From an uncultured Bacteroidaceae bacterium (GTDB lineage: Bacteria; Bacteroidota; Bacteroidia; Bacteroidales; Bacteroidaceae), in the NCBI GenBank assembly GCA_944320955.1, contig CALUJL010000027.1, positions 1 to 64,000 on the forward strand: a stretch of DNA of 64,000 bases, written 5' to 3'. Shown here one piece after another: positions 37,731 through 46,066 of the stretch. The notes beneath the pieces are model-generated. The model did not search any database. It saw only the letters and a list, made by a program, of their open reading frames with translations, and had not been told where the DNA came from. Every line of letters starts with the position of its first letter. Positions within the stretch are counted from its first letter, which is position 1. The position numbers and the translations under genes are program-made.

Positions 37731-38951
37731 TTACGGTGTGATGCGGGTGCGGGATGCTTCGGCCGCGATGGGGAGCGGCGGGGCGGGGGCTTCCTGCCTT
37801 TGCCGCCCGAGGGCGCGGGCCACGGTGGCGAGCATGGTGCGGGCTTCGTTTTCCCAGCAGTAGTCTTCGGCCTTGCGGCGCAGGGCCTGGCGCTTCTCGG
37901 GTGTCCACTCGGCGAGGAGGGTGCGGATAAGCCGGGCCAGGTGGGCGGGGTCGTGGCGGGAGGTGAGGACTCCGCTGCCGCTTTCCTGCACGATACGGCG
38001 GATTTCGGGGAAGTCGGTGGCCACGACGGGCACTCCGCTGCGCATGTAGTCGAAAATGCGGTTGGGCAGTGCGTAGTAGTAGCTCAGCCCGAGGCGTTCG
38101 AGGAGGACGAATCCGATGTCGGCGCGGGCGGTGTAGGCGGCGAGGCAGGCGTGGGGGATGCGTCCGGTGAAGACGATGCGCCGGGCGGCGGGGGAGGCTT
38201 CGGCGCGGCGGCGCAGGGCTTGGAGGCAGTCGCCGTCGCCGCAGACGTAGAGCATGCAGTCGTCCAAGAGGGGCATGGCGTCGATTATCCACTCCAGGCC
38301 GCGGCCTACGTTGACCGCCCCTTGGTAGAGGAGGAATTTCATGCGGCCCTTTTCGGGAAAAGCGGCAGCGCTTCCGGCGGGAAGCGGCGGGACTTTTTCG
38401 GAAAAGTCCTGCATCCGGCGGGGAGGGATGTTGCGCACGACGCCCATCCGCAGCCCGTAGCGGCGGAAGTAGTAGTCGGCGATGCTGTGGCATACGGTGT
38501 AGGCGTGGCGCAGATGCGGGAAGATGAGGTCTTCGGTCTTCGTCCAGAGGGCGCGCACCCAGCGGCGGCCTACGACTTCGGGCAGCTCGGGGAAGAGTTC
38601 GTGGGCATCGAAGATGAGGGGGACGCGCTTCAGCCATGAGGCCGTGCGGCAGGCGATGAGGGCGTCCGTGTCGTTGCAGAGTATGGCGTCGGTGCGCGTC
38701 TGGAGCAGGGTGCAGAGGAGCCGGAGGTTGAACTCGGCGTAGAAGAAGAATCCCCCCGCCGTCCACATGGGGAAGCGGCGGGTGGGGTAGGCGCGGTGCA
38801 CGGGGAGGTTGCCCCTGCGGAGCAGGCGTCCCACGAGCAGGGGCTCGTAGCCCTCGCCGAGCAGGGAGGTGCAGACGCGGTGGACCCGCGCATCGGTCAC
38901 GAGGTCGTCGTTGACGGCTACGGCTATGCGGCTTCTCTTTTTTCCCTTCAT
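37731..38951 (-). CDS. Family 4-type glycosyltransferase with an in-frame repeat insertion
   Basis: 406 residues. N-terminal GT-B domain: [41 protein letters not shown]-terminal nucleotide-sugar domain: [60 protein letters not shown]. This is a GT4-like retaining transferase pattern. About 22 residues between the two domains ([20 protein letters not shown] region, ~178-199) are encoded by a three-unit 22-bp repeat array and have no counterpart in the fold. It starts 3 bp after nadB and is 25 bp before metG. Confidence 0.88.
   Translation of the reverse strand: MKGKKRSRIAVAVNDDLVTDARVHRVCTSLLGEGYEPLLVGRLLRRGNLPVHRAYPTRRFPMWTAGGFFFYAEFNLRLLCTLLQTRTDAILCNDTDALIACRTASWLKRVPLIFDAHELFPELPEVVGRRWVRALWTKTEDLIFPHLRHAYTVCHSIADYYFRRYGLRMGVVRNIPPRRMQDFSEKVPPLPAGSAAAFPEKGRMKFLLYQGAVNVGRGLEWIIDAMPLLDDCMLYVCGDGDCLQALRRRAEASPAARRIVFTGRIPHACLAAYTARADIGFVLLERLGLSYYYALPNRIFDYMRSGVPVVATDFPEIRRIVQESGSGVLTSRHDPAHLARLIRTLLAEWTPEKRQALRRKAEDYCWENEARTMLATVARALGRQRQEAPAPPLPIAAEASRTRITP
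38356..38421. repeat. 22-bp phased repeat array D (3 units) inside the GT4 gene
   Basis: Conserved G at 38362, 38384 and 38406. The 66 bp (22 codons) are read through in frame without a stop and encode a Ser/Pro/Ala/Phe-rich linker. Confidence 0.85.
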
Positions 38952-38954
38952 GGG

Positions 38955-40535
38955 TCAGTGCTGGTCGGCGTGGTGCGGGTAGTCGATGTTGTAGTGCAGG
39001 CCGCGGCTCTCCTTGCGCTCCATGGCCTGGCGCATGATGAGGTAGCCCACGTTGATGATGTTGCGCAACTCGCAGATCTCGCGCGACACTTTGGAGCGCT
39101 TGAAGAGGCTCTCGGTCTCTTCGTAGAGGATGTCCAGGCGGGTCCATGCGCGCCGCAGGCGGAGATCCGACCGCACGATGCCCACGTAGGTGCTCATGAT
39201 CTGGCCCACTTCCTTGGCGCTCTGCGTGATGAGCACCATCTCTTCGGGCAGGGTGGTGCCCTCGTCGTTCCATTCGGGGATGGCCTCGTTGTAGCTGTAC
39301 CCGTCGATCACGGACAGCGTATGCTTGGCGGCCGCGTCGGCGTAGACCACCGCTTCGATAAGGGAGTTGGAGGCCAGGCGGTTCCCGCCGTGCAGGCCCG
39401 TGCAGGAGCACTCGCCCACGGCGTAAAGCCTGTGGATGCTGCTCTCGGCGTTGAGGTCCACTTTGATGCCGCCGCAGAGGTAGTGGGCGGCGGGTGCTAC
39501 GGGGATGTAGTCTTTCGTTATGTCGATGCCCAGGGAGAGGCATTTTTCGTAGATGTTGGGGAAGTGTTTCCGCGTTTCCTCCGGGTCTTTGTGGGTGACG
39601 TCAAGGTAGACGTGGTCTTCGCCCCGCGTCTTCATCTCGTTGTCTATGGCGCGGGCCACGATGTCCCTCGGGGCGAGGGAGAGGCGCTGCGGGTCGTATT
39701 TCTGCATGAACTCCTTTCCGTCGAGCGTGCGCAGCACTCCGCCGTATCCGCGCATGGCCTCGGTGATGAGGAATGCGGGGCGGTCGCCGGGATGGTAGAG
39801 GGCGGTGGGATGGAACTGCACGAATTCCATGTCTTTCACTGTGCCTTTTGCGCGATAGACCATGGCAATTCCGTCGCCCGTTGCCACTAATGGATTAGTG
39901 GTGTTCTGGTATACGGCGCCGATGCCGCCCGTTGCCATAAGAGTGACCTTGGATAGGAAAGTGTCCACGCGCCCTGTCTCAAGATCGAGTATGTATGCGC
40001 CGTAACACTCTATGTCGGGCGTGTGGCGCGTTACTTCGATTCCCAAATGGTGCTGGGTGAGTATCTCGACGGCGAAGTGCTTTTCGAAGACGGTGATGTT
40101 CGGGTGGCTCTTCAGGGCGCGTATGAGGCTGTCTTGTATTTCGGCTCCCGTGTTGTCCTTGTGGTGGAGGATGCGGAATTCGGAGTGCCCGCCTTCGCGG
40201 TGGAGGTCGAATTCGCCGCGTTCGTTGCGGTCGAACCGGACTCCCCAGCTGATGAGTTCCTTGATTTGGGCCGGCGCTTCGCGAACTACCTTCTCCACGG
40301 CGCGGCGGTCGCTTATCCAGTCGCCGGCGATCATCGTGTCTTCGATGTGTTTCTCGAAGTTGTCTACCAAAGTGTTCGTCACCGAGGCCACGCCTCCCTG
40401 GGCGAAATAGGTATTGGCCTCTTCCAGTTCTGTCTTGCAGATGAGCGCCACCCGTCCCTTTTCGGCCACCTTGAGCGCGAAGCTCATGCCCGCAATGCCG
40501 GAACCGATGACGAGAAAGTCGAACTTCCTTACCAT
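38955..40535 (-). CDS. nadB: L-aspartate oxidase
   Basis: 526 residues. FAD-binding motif: FLVIGSGIAGMSFALKVAE. EANTYFAQGGVASV, the substrate region HREGGHSEFRILHHKDNTGA, and GGIKVDLNAESSIHRLYAVG are characteristic of NadB/SdhA-type flavoproteins. The enzyme makes iminoaspartate for NAD synthesis, using oxygen or fumarate as acceptor. No nadA or nadC is adjacent. It is the first gene of a minus-strand run that continues into glycosyltransferases and metG. Confidence 0.95.
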   Translation of the reverse strand: MVRKFDFLVIGSGIAGMSFALKVAEKGRVALICKTELEEANTYFAQGGVASVTNTLVDNFEKHIEDTMIAGDWISDRRAVEKVVREAPAQIKELISWGVRFDRNERGEFDLHREGGHSEFRILHHKDNTGAEIQDSLIRALKSHPNITVFEKHFAVEILTQHHLGIEVTRHTPDIECYGAYILDLETGRVDTFLSKVTLMATGGIGAVYQNTTNPLVATGDGIAMVYRAKGTVKDMEFVQFHPTALYHPGDRPAFLITEAMRGYGGVLRTLDGKEFMQKYDPQRLSLAPRDIVARAIDNEMKTRGEDHVYLDVTHKDPEETRKHFPNIYEKCLSLGIDITKDYIPVAPAAHYLCGGIKVDLNAESSIHRLYAVGECSCTGLHGGNRLASNSLIEAVVYADAAAKHTLSVIDGYSYNEAIPEWNDEGTTLPEEMVLITQSAKEVGQIMSTYVGIVRSDLRLRRAWTRLDILYEETESLFKRSKVSREICELRNIINVGYLIMRQAMERKESRGLHYNIDYPHHADQH

Positions 40536-40557
40536 AGTTTTATCCGTATTTATTGCG

Positions 40558-40566
40558 GCAAAGGTA
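40558..40566 (-). promoter_or_regulatory. Bacteroidota -7 box for nadB
   Basis: The minus strand reads TACCTTTGC, 23 bp upstream of the nadB ATG. Confidence 0.7.
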
Positions 40567-40586
40567 CAAAAATGCGCAGAGATTCG

Positions 40587-40595
40587 TATCTTTGC
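40587..40595 (+). promoter_or_regulatory. Bacteroidota -7 box for the PBP4 gene
   Basis: The plus strand reads TATCTTTGC, 33 bp upstream of the carboxypeptidase ATG. Only 20 bp separate it from the opposing nadB box. Confidence 0.7.
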
Positions 40596-40627
40596 CCGTC
40601 AGATTTTATGTGCTTATCTCGAAAGAA

Positions 40628-42262
40628 ATGAAAAAACTCCTGCTGGCCTTCTGTCTGGCCTGCGGCGCTTGGGCTGTGCGGCCTGCGCCGGGGATGGCGG
40701 AGAGGGGGCCGAACGATACGATTTATGCGGCGGTCGACGAGCCGGTCGACGCCCGTTTCCCCGACACGCTTGCCGCCCTGGCCGACACGCTCTGCGCCGA
40801 TTCGCTCCTGCCCGTGGAAGGCGGGAAAAAGATGCAGCGCTTTCCGGGAAAAGATGCAGCGCTTTCCGGCGAAAGTGCCGCAGGAAACCGGGCGGACACC
40901 TGCATCTCTCTGGCCGGCTGCATGGCGGAGCTGCTGCAAAGGCCTTTCCTGGCCACGAGCGACGTGGGCATCGCCATCTACGATCTTACGGCGGACAGCA
41001 TGCTCTACGCCTACCATTCGGGCAAACTCTACCGCCCCGCCTCGGTGCAGAAGCTCTTCACGGCCGTCACCGCCCTGCACCTCCTGGGCGCGGACCACGC
41101 CGTGCAGACGCTCATGCTGGCCGACAGCGCACAGCAGGACAGCATCCTCCCCGGCAATCTCTACCTGCGCGGCGGCTTCGACTCCGAGTTTTCCGAGGCC
41201 GACATGGAGCTGATGGTCGAGGGACTGCAGCGGCTCGGCATACGCCGCATTGCCGGGAAAGTCTATGCCGACGTCAGCATGAAGGACTCCGTGCCCTACA
41301 ATCCCGGCTGGAGCTGGGACGATGCTTACTACTACTACCAGCCCGAACTCACGCCGCTCATCTACCATAAGGGATATCTCACGCTGCGCCTGACGGCTTC
41401 CTCCTCGCGCCGCCGCTCGCGGGTGAGCGTCTATCCCGAGACGGGGCTCTACCCCATCCTCAACCGCACGGGCGGTTCGGGCCGTTTCCGCCTCTATCGC
41501 AACCTGTCCACGGGCAGCCGGCAAATCATCGTGCAGGGGCGCGTGCGGCGGCGCTGCACGGAGCGCATCACCGTGCCGCGGCCCTACGAGCTCTTTGCCG
41601 ACGTGTTCCTCTCCCGCCTCTCCGCCGCGGGCATCCAGACCGGCGGCTACGGCGGCCTCCGCCCCGCGCCCCTGCCGGCCGACACGCTGGGGGGAGTGGC
41701 CCGCGCCCTGCAGCCCATCCTCAACCGGGCGCTCAAGAACAGCGACAACCTCTCGGCCGAATCCCTCTTTTTCCAAGCCGCTTATGAATATGTCAATGCC
41801 GGCCGCCCCTCCGGGGAGCGCATCCCCTGCACGGCCGCGGACGGGGCGGAGGCCGTGCGCGCCCTGTTTTCGGAAATCGGCATGGACGCTTCGGCCTACG
41901 GCATCAGCGACGGGTGCGGGCTCTCGCCCTACGACCGCACGTCGGCCGACGCCGTGGTCGTCTTCCTGCGCTACGCCGCTTCCCGCCCGGAGCTGTTCTA
42001 TCCTATATATAATGCCCTCTCCGTGGCCGGTACCGACGGCACCCTTCGCCGCCGCATGAGGGGGACTCCCGCCGAGGGCAACGTGCGGGGCAAGACGGGC
42101 AGCGTCACCGGCGTCAGTTCGCTGGCGGGCTACCTCACCGCCCCCGACGGGCATCTCCTGGCCTTCGCCATCCTCAACCAGAACGCCCGCCGCTCCTCCG
42201 AGGCGCGCAAGTTCCAGGACGCCGTCTGCACGCTCCTCTGCAGCCGCACCGTCCGCCCCTGA
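40628..42262 (+). CDS. dacB: D-alanyl-D-alanine carboxypeptidase/endopeptidase (PBP4 type)
   Basis: Start chosen at the ATG at 40628 (544 residues), beginning the signal MKKLLLAFCLACGAWAV. Class C penicillin-binding motifs: SxxK in RPASVQKLFTAVTALH, SxN in LKNSDNLSAESLF, KTG in RGKTGSVTGVSSLAGYL. The enzyme trims or cleaves peptidoglycan cross-links in the periplasm. Between signal and catalytic domain (~66-88) lies a 22-residue stretch ([19 protein letters not shown]) encoded by three 22-bp repeat units. The promoter is shared head-to-head with nadB. Confidence 0.93.
   Translation: MKKLLLAFCLACGAWAVRPAPGMAERGPNDTIYAAVDEPVDARFPDTLAALADTLCADSLLPVEGGKKMQRFPGKDAALSGESAAGNRADTCISLAGCMAELLQRPFLATSDVGIAIYDLTADSMLYAYHSGKLYRPASVQKLFTAVTALHLLGADHAVQTLMLADSAQQDSILPGNLYLRGGFDSEFSEADMELMVEGLQRLGIRRIAGKVYADVSMKDSVPYNPGWSWDDAYYYYQPELTPLIYHKGYLTLRLTASSSRRRSRVSVYPETGLYPILNRTGGSGRFRLYRNLSTGSRQIIVQGRVRRRCTERITVPRPYELFADVFLSRLSAAGIQTGGYGGLRPAPLPADTLGGVARALQPILNRALKNSDNLSAESLFFQAAYEYVNAGRPSGERIPCTAADGAEAVRALFSEIGMDASAYGISDGCGLSPYDRTSADAVVVFLRYAASRPELFYPIYNALSVAGTDGTLRRRMRGTPAEGNVRGKTGSVTGVSSLAGYLTAPDGHLLAFAILNQNARRSSEARKFQDAVCTLLCSRTVRP
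40825..40890. repeat. 22-bp phased repeat array E (3 units) inside dacB
   Basis: Conserved G at 40831, 40853 and 40875. The first two units are the same GATGCAGCGC type. The array is open in the dacB frame. Confidence 0.85.
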
Positions 42263-42307
42263 CCCCGCGCGGGGAGGCGCTCCTCGCCGCGGCCGCGCCG
42301 CCGGGGC

Positions 42308-42417
42308 GGGAAAGTGCAGGCGCTCTTTGGGAAAAGCGGCAGCACTTTTCGGGAAAAGCGCAGGCACTTTTCAGCGGAGGCGGCAGCGCTTTTGCGGGAA
42401 AAATGCAGCACCCCGCC
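42308..42417. repeat. 22-bp phased repeat array F (5 units)
   Basis: The phase positions are 42314, 42336, 42358, 42380 and 42402. All have GCAG-type centres (GTGCAGGCGC, GCGGCAGCAC, GCGCAGGCAC, GCGGCAGCGC and a partial ATGCAGC). It lies just upstream of the hflX promoter box. Confidence 0.85.
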
Positions 42418-42439
42418 GCGCAGTATGCGGCGAAAGAAG

Positions 42440-42448
42440 TATATTTGC
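42440..42448 (+). promoter_or_regulatory. Bacteroidota -7 box for hflX
   Basis: TATATTTGC lies 26 bp upstream of the chosen ATG at 42475. Confidence 0.7.
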
Positions 42449-42474
42449 ATCCACAAGAACGAAAAAGACAGCGA

Positions 42475-43782
42475 ATGAAAGAATTTGTAATCTCTGAGGC
42501 GCAGGAGGAAACCGCCGTACTCGTGGGCCTCATCACGCAGGCGCAGGACGAGCGCAAGACGGCCGAATACCTGGACGAGCTGGCCTTCCTGGCCGAGACT
42601 GCCGGGGCGCGCGTCGTGGAGCGCTTCACCCAGCGGCTGGAACAGCCCAACTCCGTGACCTACGTGGGCAAGGGAAAACTCGAAGAGCTGCGCCTCTATG
42701 CGGAAGAACACGAGGTGGGGATGGTCATCTTCGACGACGAACTCTCGGCCAAGCAGATACGCGTCATCGAAGGGGCGCTGAAGATTAAGATACTCGACCG
42801 CACCTCTCTCATTTTGGACATCTTCGCCATGCGCGCCCGCACGGCGCACGCCAAAGTTCAGGTAGAGCTTGCGCAGTATAAGTACATGCTTCCCCGCCTG
42901 ACGCGGCTGTGGACCCACCTGGAGCGGCAGGGCGGCGGCTCGGGCAGCGGCAAGGGAGGCTCCGTAGGCCTGCGCGGCCCGGGCGAAACGCAGCTCGAAA
43001 TGGACCGCCGCATCATACTCGGCCGCATGGCGCTGCTCAAGTCGCAGCTGGCCGACATAGACCGCCAGAAATCCACGCAGCGCAAAAACCGCGGAAGGCT
43101 CATCCGTGTGGCCCTCGTGGGCTACACCAATGTCGGAAAGTCCACGCTCATGAACCTCCTGGCCAAGAGCGATGTCTTCGCCGAGAATAAGCTTTTCGCC
43201 ACGCTCGACACCACGGTGCGCAAAGTCACCATAGCCAATCTCCCTTTCCTGCTGAGCGATACCGTAGGCTTCATCCGCAAATTGCCCACCGACTTGGTCG
43301 AATCCTTCAAATCGACGCTCGACGAGGTGCGCGAGGCAGACCTTTTGGTCCACGTCGTAGACATTTCCCATCCGAACTTCGAGGAGCAAATCGAAATCGT
43401 CGACCGCACTCTCGCAGAACTGGGCGGCGGCGAGAAACCGCAGCTCGTTGTCTTCAACAAAGTGGATGCCTACTCCTGGAAACCCAAAGACCCCGACGAC
43501 CTGACCCCCGCGGCAAAAGAAAACATCTCCCTCGCGGAGCTCATGAAGACCTGGCCCGCCCGCATCGGGCGCGAGTGCATCTTCATCTCCGCCCGCGAGA
43601 AACTCCACATTGCCGAGCTCAAACAGCTCCTTTATGCCAAGGTGAAGGAACTCCACGTGCAGCGCTTCCCCTATAACGACTTCCTCTACCCCTCGGAAGA
43701 GGAAGTGGCCCAGATGTGCGCCGCCGACACTCCCGACGAAAACCCCTCCCCCGAAGCCCCGAAAGATGATGACTCCTTATGA
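42475..43782 (+). CDS. hflX: GTPase HflX (ribosome-associated)
   Basis: 435 residues from the ATG at 42475. A longer frame would include the promoter and part of a repeat unit. N-terminal HflX domain: EQPNSVTYVGKGKLEELR, MVIFDDELSAKQIRVIEG. The glycine-rich linker is RQGGGSGSGKGGSVGLRGPG. The G domain has GYTNVGKST (G1), SDTVGFIRKLP (G3) and FNKVDAY (G4). HflX splits stalled 70S ribosomes in other bacteria. Its end overlaps the DUF4954 gene by 17 bp. Confidence 0.96.
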   Translation: MKEFVISEAQEETAVLVGLITQAQDERKTAEYLDELAFLAETAGARVVERFTQRLEQPNSVTYVGKGKLEELRLYAEEHEVGMVIFDDELSAKQIRVIEGALKIKILDRTSLILDIFAMRARTAHAKVQVELAQYKYMLPRLTRLWTHLERQGGGSGSGKGGSVGLRGPGETQLEMDRRIILGRMALLKSQLADIDRQKSTQRKNRGRLIRVALVGYTNVGKSTLMNLLAKSDVFAENKLFATLDTTVRKVTIANLPFLLSDTVGFIRKLPTDLVESFKSTLDEVREADLLVHVVDISHPNFEEQIEIVDRTLAELGGGEKPQLVVFNKVDAYSWKPKDPDDLTPAAKENISLAELMKTWPARIGRECIFISAREKLHIAELKQLLYAKVKELHVQRFPYNDFLYPSEEEVAQMCAADTPDENPSPEAPKDDDSL

Positions 43783-45766
43783 TTACCGCCCGCTCTCGGC
43801 CGACGAAGTCCTGCGGCTGGAGCAAAACCGCTGCACCGCCGACGACTGGAGCCGCGTGCTCGTGGCCCGCGGCTTCAGCACCGACACCGTAGTAGACGCG
43901 CATTTCCACGGCGACATACGCCTCGGCCTTTTCCGCGCCCCCCACGCCGGTCCCTGCGGGATGCAGCGCCCCTCGGGCGTCTACCGCGCCACGCTCTGCA
44001 ACGTGGCGGTGGGCGACGACTGCCGCATAGCAGACATTACCGATTTCATAGGCAACTACGACATAGGGCGCGGCAGCCGGGTGGAACACGTGGAGCAGCT
44101 CTATACCGAAGGCCCCACGGCTTTCGGCTGCGGGACGCGCGTCGCCGTCTTGAAAGAGGACGGCGGGCGCGAAGTGGTCCTGCACGACGAACTCACGGCC
44201 CAGGCCGCCTATCTCCAGTGCTGCTACCGCCACGACGCGGAAGTGCAGGCGGCCCTGGAGCGGATGGCCGCGGAAGTCGTCCGCCGCCGCACCGCCGGGC
44301 GCGGGACCATCGGCATGAACGTCCAAATCACCCACTGCGGCCGCATCCGCAACGTGCGCTTTTCCGACGGGAGCTGCGCCGACGGCGCCCAAGTGCTGGA
44401 CGAAGGCACGCTGGCAGGCTCGCTCCGGGCGCCGGCCTGCGTGGGCCGCGGCGTCTGGGCCAAGGAGTTTGTCCTTTTGCGCGGCGCCCGGCTGGACAGC
44501 GGGGCGCAGGTTTCGCGCTGCCTGGTGGGCGAATGCTCCACCGTGGCGCACGGGTTCCGCGCCAGCGACTGCCTTTTCTTCTCCAACTGCCAGCTCGAGA
44601 ACGGCGAGGCCTGCGCTTTTTTCGGCGGCCCCTTCACTGTGAGCCATCACAAGAGCACGCTTCTCATAGGGGGCATGGCCTCTTTCTTCAATGCGGGCTC
44701 GGCTACGAACCAGAGCAACCACGCCTACAAGTTAGGCCCTGTGCACTACGGGATTCTGGAGCGCGGATGCCGCACGGGCAGCAACTCTTATCTCCTCTGG
44801 CCTGCACGCATCGGCATGTTCTCCACCGTCATTGGCGAAATCAAGCTCCACCTCGACACGCGCAACCTGCCCTTTTCCTATATAATAGGTGAGGGCGGGC
44901 AGTGCTTCCTTGCCCCCGGCGCCACGCTGCGCAGCATCGGCACCTGGCGCGACGCGGAGAAATGGCCCCTGCGCGACGGGCGGAAGGAGCTCGACTGCCC
45001 GCGCGACGTGGTGGATGCCGAAGTCTTCTCCGTCCATACCGCCGCCCGGCTGGTGGCCGGCATCCACACGTTGGAGGAAATCCGCACGTCGCAAGGCCTC
45101 GACAGCCCTGCCTATACCTTCCAGGGGGCTACCATCCGCCGCTCCTCCCTGGAGCATGGGTTGCAACTCTACGGGTGCGCCCTGCGCTACATCGTGGGCC
45201 GCTATCTCTCCTCCGACGAGCAGATACTCCAGCCCGGCCGCAGCGCTTCGCCCGGCCCCTCGGCCGGATGGAGCGGGTTCGGGCGCCTCTTCGGCCAATT
45301 CTACTGGGTGGACGTGGCCGGGATGCTGATGACCGAAGCCGCCCTCGAAGACATCCTCTCCCGCCTGCGTTGCGGCGCCGTGCCCGATGTGCAGTCCCTC
45401 TCCGAAGCCTTCCGCACCGCTTCGGGCCAAGCCCCCGCGCTGGCACGCCTCTCCCTCTCCTCCATGCAGTCCGCCCTGACGGGCGAGCGCATCCAGTCGC
45501 CGCAGGAATACCTGAAAGCCATGGAGGCCTGGCGCGCGAGCGCCGAGGCGCTCATCGGCGCGGTGCTGGCCGACGGCGAAAAAGAGTTTGCCCCGGCCAT
45601 GAAAGTGTCCTCGGGCGTCGACTGCCGCAACAGCGAGGATCTCGAAAAGGACTTCGCCGCCTCCGGGGCCTGCCCGGAGAATTACCCCGTATTCCGCACC
45701 TTGCGGGAACGTCTTGAGGCCGTCCGCCGCAAAGTCTCCGCCTGCCAGAACCGCTGGGGCTGCTGA
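43766..45766 (+). CDS. DUF4954 family protein (left-handed beta-helix)
   Basis: 666 residues. The middle shows hexapeptide-like rungs (RIADITDFIGNYDIGRGSRV, GAQVLDEGTLAGSLRAPACV, GARLDSGAQVSRCLVGECST). The block HKSTLLIGGMASFFNAGSAT and SNHAYKLGPVHYGILERGCR is typical of DUF4954. These proteins resemble acyl/nucleotidyl-transferase beta-helices, but no reaction is established. The tail beyond ~560 is helical. It overlaps hflX, so it is co-transcribed and probably translationally coupled. Confidence 0.85.
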   Translation: MMTPYDYRPLSADEVLRLEQNRCTADDWSRVLVARGFSTDTVVDAHFHGDIRLGLFRAPHAGPCGMQRPSGVYRATLCNVAVGDDCRIADITDFIGNYDIGRGSRVEHVEQLYTEGPTAFGCGTRVAVLKEDGGREVVLHDELTAQAAYLQCCYRHDAEVQAALERMAAEVVRRRTAGRGTIGMNVQITHCGRIRNVRFSDGSCADGAQVLDEGTLAGSLRAPACVGRGVWAKEFVLLRGARLDSGAQVSRCLVGECSTVAHGFRASDCLFFSNCQLENGEACAFFGGPFTVSHHKSTLLIGGMASFFNAGSATNQSNHAYKLGPVHYGILERGCRTGSNSYLLWPARIGMFSTVIGEIKLHLDTRNLPFSYIIGEGGQCFLAPGATLRSIGTWRDAEKWPLRDGRKELDCPRDVVDAEVFSVHTAARLVAGIHTLEEIRTSQGLDSPAYTFQGATIRRSSLEHGLQLYGCALRYIVGRYLSSDEQILQPGRSASPGPSAGWSGFGRLFGQFYWVDVAGMLMTEAALEDILSRLRCGAVPDVQSLSEAFRTASGQAPALARLSLSSMQSALTGERIQSPQEYLKAMEAWRASAEALIGAVLADGEKEFAPAMKVSSGVDCRNSEDLEKDFAASGACPENYPVFRTLRERLEAVRRKVSACQNRWGC

Positions 45767-45794
45767 GTTCCCCCTCCCGCCCGGCCGCTTGCGG

Positions 45795-45882
45795 GCGGAA
45801 GCGCCGCACCTTTCCCCGGAAAGCGCTGCATCTTTTCCGAAAAAGCCCTGCCGCTTTTCCCGAAAAGATGCAGCGCTTTTTC
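45795..45882. repeat. 22-bp phased repeat array G (4 units)
   Basis: Conserved G at 45801, 45823, 45845 and 45867. Unit 2 (GCGCTGCATC) and unit 4 (GATGCAGCGC) are complementary. They can pair across unit 3 into a long hairpin ending in TTTTT. Confidence 0.85.
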
Positions 45883-45922
45883 CCGGCTCCCCCGCCGCGG
45901 AAAAAAGCAGGAAGGGGAGAAA

Positions 45923-45946
45923 AAAAGCGCCCGTGCGGGCGCTTTT
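45923..45946 (+). terminator. Short intrinsic terminator after DUF4954
   Basis: AAAAGCGCCCG/CGGGCGCTTTT with a 2-nt centre, followed by CC. The A- and T-rich arms make it potentially bidirectional. It directly precedes the fumarase promoter. Confidence 0.7.
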
Positions 45947-45960
45947 CCGAAAGAAATGAG

Positions 45961-45969
45961 TATTTTTGC
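45961..45969 (+). promoter_or_regulatory. Bacteroidota -7 box for fumarase
   Basis: TATTTTTGC, 97 bp upstream of the chosen ATG. The leader is longer than for most genes here. Confidence 0.55.
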
Positions 45970-46066
45970 CGGAGCAAACGCCGGGCTTCCCCGCCGCCGC
46001 GCCGCAGAGGCCGGAGCCGCCCGCCCGCGCAGACAAGGAAATCACGTAACAAAAACTATACGACCC

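Noticed and set aside
42308-42417. CRISPR-like array
   Set aside because: Units abut every 22 bp with no unique spacers, both arms are palindromic, and no cas gene is in the window.
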